From Candidatus Nanopelagicales bacterium (lineage in GTDB: Bacteria > Actinomycetota > Actinomycetes > Nanopelagicales > Nanopelagicaceae), in the NCBI GenBank assembly GCA_030834095.1, contig JAURGA010000015.1, positions 1-34,502 on the forward strand: a stretch of 34,502 bases of DNA, read 5' to 3'. A program made the position numbers and the translations under genes. Shown piece after piece: positions 31,785 to 34,502 of this stretch. The stretch's first letter is position 1. Each line of letters opens with the position of its first letter. Under the pieces are notes generated by a model. It made no database searches, was not told the origin of the DNA, and saw nothing but the letters and a program-made list of their open reading frames with translations.

Positions 31785-32879
31785 TTGAATAGCTCAACAA
31801 ATAAGGAAATTCGTGTTGCAATAGTTGGTGTTGGAAACTGTGCCAACTCATTAATTCAAGGAGTTACTTACTACAAAGATGCGGCTGATGATGTAGAAAT
31901 TCCCGGTTTAATGCATGCTGTTTTAGGTGGATATCACATTAATAGCGTGAAATTTGTAGCTGCCTACGATGTAGATGCCAAGAAGGTTGGCCTTGATTTG
32001 GCTGATGCGATCTGGGCGAGCGAGAATAACACGATCAAATTCGCTGAAGTTGCGCCGACTGGCATAAAAGTTCAACGTGGGCACACCCTTGATGGACTCG
32101 GCCGATATTACAAAGAGACAATTTCTGAAGCGAGCGTAGCCCCAGTAGATATTGTTGCAAATTTAAAGAGCGAGAAGGTTGATGTTCTGATTTGCTATCT
32201 TCCCGTTGGTTCGGAAGAAGCAGCAAAGTTCTATGCTCAGTGTGCAATTGATGCGGGCGTAGCTTTCGTTAATGCCCTTCCGGTATTTATTGCATCAGAT
32301 CCTATCTGGGCCGATAAGTTCACCAAGGCTGGAATTCCAATCGTTGGGGATGACATTAAGTCGCAAGTTGGCGCAACAATTACTCATCGAATCATGGCCA
32401 GATTATTCCAAGACCGCGGCGTTCACTTAGACCGTACTTATCAATTGAATGTTGGTGGAAATATGGACTTCAAGAACATGCTGGAGCGCGATCGTCTTGA
32501 GTCTAAAAAGATTTCGAAAACTCAATCCGTTACATCACAGCTCGATCATGACTTAGGTGCGAAGAATGTTCACATTGGACCTTCGGATTACATCCCGTGG
32601 CTTGATGATCGTAAGTGGGCATATGTCCGGCTTGAGGGACGTGCTTTTGGTGATGTTCCGCTGAATCTGGAGTACAAACTCGAAGTCTGGGATTCACCAA
32701 ACTCAGCTGGTGTAATCATCGATGCACTTCGCTGCGCCAAGATTGCACTGGATCGCGGAATCGGCGGTCCCCTTCTTTCGCCTTCGAGCTATTTTATGAA
32801 GTCTCCTCCAGTTCAATATACCGATGAGCAGGCTCACAATCGAACCGCAGAATTCATTGGTGGTTCCATCGAACGTTAA
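31785..32879 (+). CDS. ino1: Inositol-3-phosphate synthase
   Basis: Converts glucose 6-phosphate to inositol 3-phosphate with NAD, the first step toward phosphatidylinositol and mycothiol-type thiols. The N-terminal NAD site is [17 protein letters not shown]. Further blocks are [71 protein letters not shown] and [21 protein letters not shown]. At 364 aa it has the usual length. The start is TTG 31785, immediately after the padR stop, with AAGGA a few bases before. It is co-transcribed with padR and ends at a strong terminator. Confidence 0.96.
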   Translation: MNSSTNKEIRVAIVGVGNCANSLIQGVTYYKDAADDVEIPGLMHAVLGGYHINSVKFVAAYDVDAKKVGLDLADAIWASENNTIKFAEVAPTGIKVQRGHTLDGLGRYYKETISEASVAPVDIVANLKSEKVDVLICYLPVGSEEAAKFYAQCAIDAGVAFVNALPVFIASDPIWADKFTKAGIPIVGDDIKSQVGATITHRIMARLFQDRGVHLDRTYQLNVGGNMDFKNMLERDRLESKKISKTQSVTSQLDHDLGAKNVHIGPSDYIPWLDDRKWAYVRLEGRAFGDVPLNLEYKLEVWDSPNSAGVIIDALRCAKIALDRGIGGPLLSPSSYFMKSPPVQYTDEQAHNRTAEFIGGSIER

Positions 32880-32880
32880 T

Positions 32881-32943
32881 TTTCTTCTTTAGATAGAAGA
32901 AATGCAAAAGGCCCCGTTCTCTTTCGAGTTCGGGGCCTTTCCT
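32881..32943 (+). terminator. Tandem hairpin terminator after ino1
   Basis: Two perfect hairpins lie in series. TTTCTTCT (32881-32888) pairs with AGAAGAAA (32895-32902). AAAGGCCCCG (32907-32916) pairs with CGGGGCCTTT (32931-32940) around a 14-base loop, followed by TTTCC. The second is a typical intrinsic terminator stem and, with A and T tracts on both sides, may act in both directions for ino1 and the convergent downstream gene. Confidence 0.85.
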
Positions 32944-32983
32944 CACGGAGAGATGAGGTCTGGTTTTACTTATTTAGCAAGGA

Positions 32984-33571
32984 TTAGATAATTGAATCGG
33001 TATCTGCACGACGTAAGTGTGCGAAACCAAGGAGTGCAAGTATCAAGAAGATTAGACCACCAGCAAATGAGACATAACTGGCAACAATTGCGATCTGGCC
33101 AAGGGTTCCGAATGCATAAGCGTTAAGCAACATACCTCGGAGAGTTTCACCTTTGAAAACAGTTTCCACCATTCCTGAAGCTTGTCTTGCAGCAGCTTGT
33201 AGTTCTACATTTGTCGGATCAGCGGCAAGTGCACCAGCAGCAGCACGGTTTGCTCCAGATGCTGCAGCATATGTTGGCATCTCAGCCATATGAAAACCAA
33301 TGTAATGATCGGCATACATCTGTGCTTGCTTTCCTGTAGTCATTACTTTGCCGCCATTGTCAGCAAAAAATTTCTTAACATCGGCGGTAACTTTGGGATC
33401 GCCATTCTCGTCCGGAATTGTTATCGCCTGAGGTTCTAATTGAACTGCAACTTGATCTGTTGCAAAGTTGCCGCCGAATTGCAAGATGCCACCGATGACG
33501 ATTAGGAAGCCTGCTAGCAAAAGGCCGATGACGCTTGCGATTTTGTCGAATGATTTTCTATTCATTTTCAA
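32984..33571 (-). CDS. Uncharacterised two-helix membrane protein
   Basis: A 195-residue protein. Transmembrane segment 1 spans about residues 11-33 (IASVIGLLLAGFLIVIGGILQF) and segment 2 about 155-185 (LGQIAIVASYVSFAGGLIFLILALLGF). A roughly 120-residue Ala/Asp/Gly-rich loop, probably extracytoplasmic, lies between them. It resembles two-helix actinobacterial membrane proteins, some of which have been annotated, probably wrongly, as ring-opening dioxygenase LigA; no catalytic motif is visible here. The start could be ATG 33571 or ATG 33565. It is convergent with ino1 across the terminator. Confidence 0.78.
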   Translation of the reverse strand: MKMNRKSFDKIASVIGLLLAGFLIVIGGILQFGGNFATDQVAVQLEPQAITIPDENGDPKVTADVKKFFADNGGKVMTTGKQAQMYADHYIGFHMAEMPTYAAASGANRAAAGALAADPTNVELQAAARQASGMVETVFKGETLRGMLLNAYAFGTLGQIAIVASYVSFAGGLIFLILALLGFAHLRRADTDSII

Positions 33572-33670
33572 CTCTTTCTACTCTCCAGAAAAGTTAGATA
33601 CGAAATTTGGAGAGATTTCGCATCAGTGCAATCTTCGAGCATGCTTGAGTTATGTATCTACAAAATAGCG

Positions 33671-33709
33671 AGGGCTAGCACTTGGAGAATCAGTACGAGT
33701 GCTAGCCCT
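33671..33709 (-). terminator. Hairpin downstream of the small LuxR gene
   Basis: A perfect 12-bp inverted repeat (AGGGCTAGCACT at 33671-33682, AGTGCTAGCCCT at 33698-33709) with a 15-base loop lies between the LuxR stop and the next gene. On the minus strand it is followed by CGCTATTTT, a short T-rich tail, so a terminator for the LuxR gene is likely. A second small near-palindrome (33710-33724) lies between the LuxR stop and this hairpin. The rest of 33572-33670 shows only AT-rich sequence. Confidence 0.65.
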
Positions 33710-33730
33710 TTAAGAAATTCTTAACTGAAC

Positions 33731-34045
33731 TTAGTCGAGATGCTTGTCACAATATCTCTGGCCATTTTCGCCAATTTTGCTATGTGAACAGTCAACGTTC
33801 AATTTATCAAATGAGCCATCACCAAAGTGTGTCCGGTAGGCCAGGGCGAGCAAGACACGAATATTTGTGTCGCCATCAGATTTAATCCCAAAGGCTCGGG
33901 CCATTCTGGAAACCGTATTTTCAATAACCTTTTCACTATGAGAAGTCGCTTTTGCAATAGCAGCATTTGATAAACCATCACAGAGATGATCGGCGACTAA
34001 ATGCTCAAATGGCGTCAATTCTCGAGACATAATCTTAATATCCAT
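33731..34045 (-). CDS. Small LuxR-type HTH protein with Cys/His-rich tail
   Basis: A 104-residue protein. Residues 7-70 form a LuxR-like helix-turn-helix (LTPFEHLVADHLCDGLSNAAIAKATSHSEKVIENTVSRMARAFGI) with no receiver or sensor domain. The tail contains Cys86-x-His88 and Cys99-x2-His102 (DCSHSKIGENGQRYCDKH), a possible zinc knuckle. ATG 34045 and ATG 34030 (MSREL) are both possible. TAATCT lies four bases before the first, so the promoter rule does not decide. It diverges from an enoyl-CoA hydratase gene. Confidence 0.75.
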   Translation of the reverse strand: MDIKIMSRELTPFEHLVADHLCDGLSNAAIAKATSHSEKVIENTVSRMARAFGIKSDGDTNIRVLLALAYRTHFGDGSFDKLNVDCSHSKIGENGQRYCDKHLD

Positions 34046-34086
34046 AATTAGATTACCTAAGCCCTCTCCGACTTTAGAAATTCCCC

Positions 34087-34120
34087 TTGAAATATTGATT
34101 GTTCACCATAAACTGCCCCA
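34087..34120 (+). promoter_or_regulatory. Leaderless promoter with -35 of the enoyl-CoA hydratase gene
   Basis: TTGAAA (34087-34092), a 16-base spacer and TAAACT (34109-34114) are followed by six bases and then ATG 34121. Confidence 0.72.
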
Positions 34121-34502
34121 ATGGGTAATATTTTAAGCAATAAATTGGGCCAAGTTCTGCATCTCACCTTGGATCGTCCTGAAAAGAAGAATGCGCTCAC
34201 GCCAGCGATGTATTCCGATCTTTCCAAGGCTCTCAATACTGTAAAAGACGATTTCGACATCAGGGTGGTCGTAATTTCAGGGGCTGGAAGTGCTTTCACT
34301 GGTGGCAATGACATTTTAGATTTCATGGACACTCCACCCACAGGACCCGATTCACCGGTTATGCAATTTCTTGCCGTTCTACATGATTTCCCAAAACCAC
34401 TGATTGCAGCAGTTCACGGTAACGCAGTTGGAATCGGCACAACGATGTTGATGCATTGTGATTTGGTTTATGCAACAGCGGATGCAAAGTTTTCTATGCC
34501 AT
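34121..34502 (+). CDS. Enoyl-CoA hydratase/isomerase family protein (partial, 5' part)
   Basis: The frame opens at ATG 34121 and runs past the window end, giving 127 residues. It is a crotonase-fold protein: VLHLTLDRPEKKNALTPAMYSDL, VVVISGAGSAFTGGNDILDFM with the oxyanion-hole region, KPLIAAVHGNAVGIGTTMLMHCDLVYAT and AKFSMP. The AGSAF..GND segment replaces the usual G.(A/S)FSAGAD. The position after GIGTTM usually occupied by a catalytic Glu reads Met/Leu, so isomerase or another crotonase activity is possible. A leaderless promoter supports the start. Confidence 0.9.
   Translation, partial: MGNILSNKLGQVLHLTLDRPEKKNALTPAMYSDLSKALNTVKDDFDIRVVVISGAGSAFTGGNDILDFMDTPPTGPDSPVMQFLAVLHDFPKPLIAAVHGNAVGIGTTMLMHCDLVYATADAKFSMP

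Noticed and set aside
1-34502. tRNA, rRNA, insertion sequences, phage genes, attachment sites, origin of replication
   Set aside because: None recognised: no tRNA-like cloverleaf in the short gaps, no transposase or integrase frames, and no DnaA-box cluster.

Overview
The window looks like a stretch of chromosome from a low-GC, streamlined actinobacterium. I suggest a freshwater or marine planktonic lineage such as Ca. Nanopelagicales, which is an inference. The gene content and order are actinobacterial: DUF4193, DUF3093, DUF3159, DUF3000, a paired TrkA module, a PimB'-like mannosyltransferase beside an NlpC/P60 hydrolase and a FadD15-like ligase, and PadR next to inositol-phosphate synthase. 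The base composition is moderate, intergenic spaces are very short, and no mobile element, prophage, CRISPR array, tRNA or rRNA was seen. No gap without a gene exceeds about 200 bases. I count 40 genes, two of them cut by the window edges.

Layout. 1-2334: the end of ffh, then rpsP-khpA-rimM-trmD (ribosome biogenesis and RNA modification). 2386-3820: an acyl-ACP desaturase and DUF4193. 3821-8561: DUF3093, a hotdog thioesterase-dut-DUF3159 operon, two RCK/TrkA proteins, and a TRAM-domain RNA methyltransferase. 8571-16455: aconitase, DXP synthase and a fadA-fadB beta-oxidation pair. 16629-21585: an anchored glucose-dehydrogenase-like propeller, a DUF3000-RNase D-histidine phosphatase operon, a DMT transporter and a RibD-like reductase. 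21621-29714: a small Cys-pair protein, NlpC/P60-pimB, fadD-luxR, SRPBCC-glucokinase, a lipase-like hydrolase with a membrane tail, and a PlsC acyltransferase. 29715-34502: a Cys-flanked PD-(D/E)XK nuclease, a LysE exporter, padR-ino1, a two-helix membrane protein, a small LuxR protein, and the start of an enoyl-CoA hydratase.

Functional links. Lipid metabolism dominates: desaturase, FadA/FadB, FadD, enoyl-CoA hydratase and PlsC. Ino1 (inositol phosphate), PlsC (phosphatidic acid) and PimB' (mannosylation of phosphatidylinositol mannoside) supply successive parts of phosphatidylinositol-mannoside assembly.

The strongest signal not tied to one gene is a promoter grammar. Eighteen of the 26 genes that can lead a transcription unit have a TANNNT box ending exactly six bases (once seven) before the start codon, without a Shine-Dalgarno sequence. 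That is the geometry expected for leaderless mRNAs. It also resolves several start codons (dxs, ceoB, DUF3000, RibD-like, NlpC/P60). A second architectural signal is that eight of nine convergent gene pairs abut or overlap at their stop codons, so they have no room for a terminator between them. The ninth has a tandem hairpin terminator.
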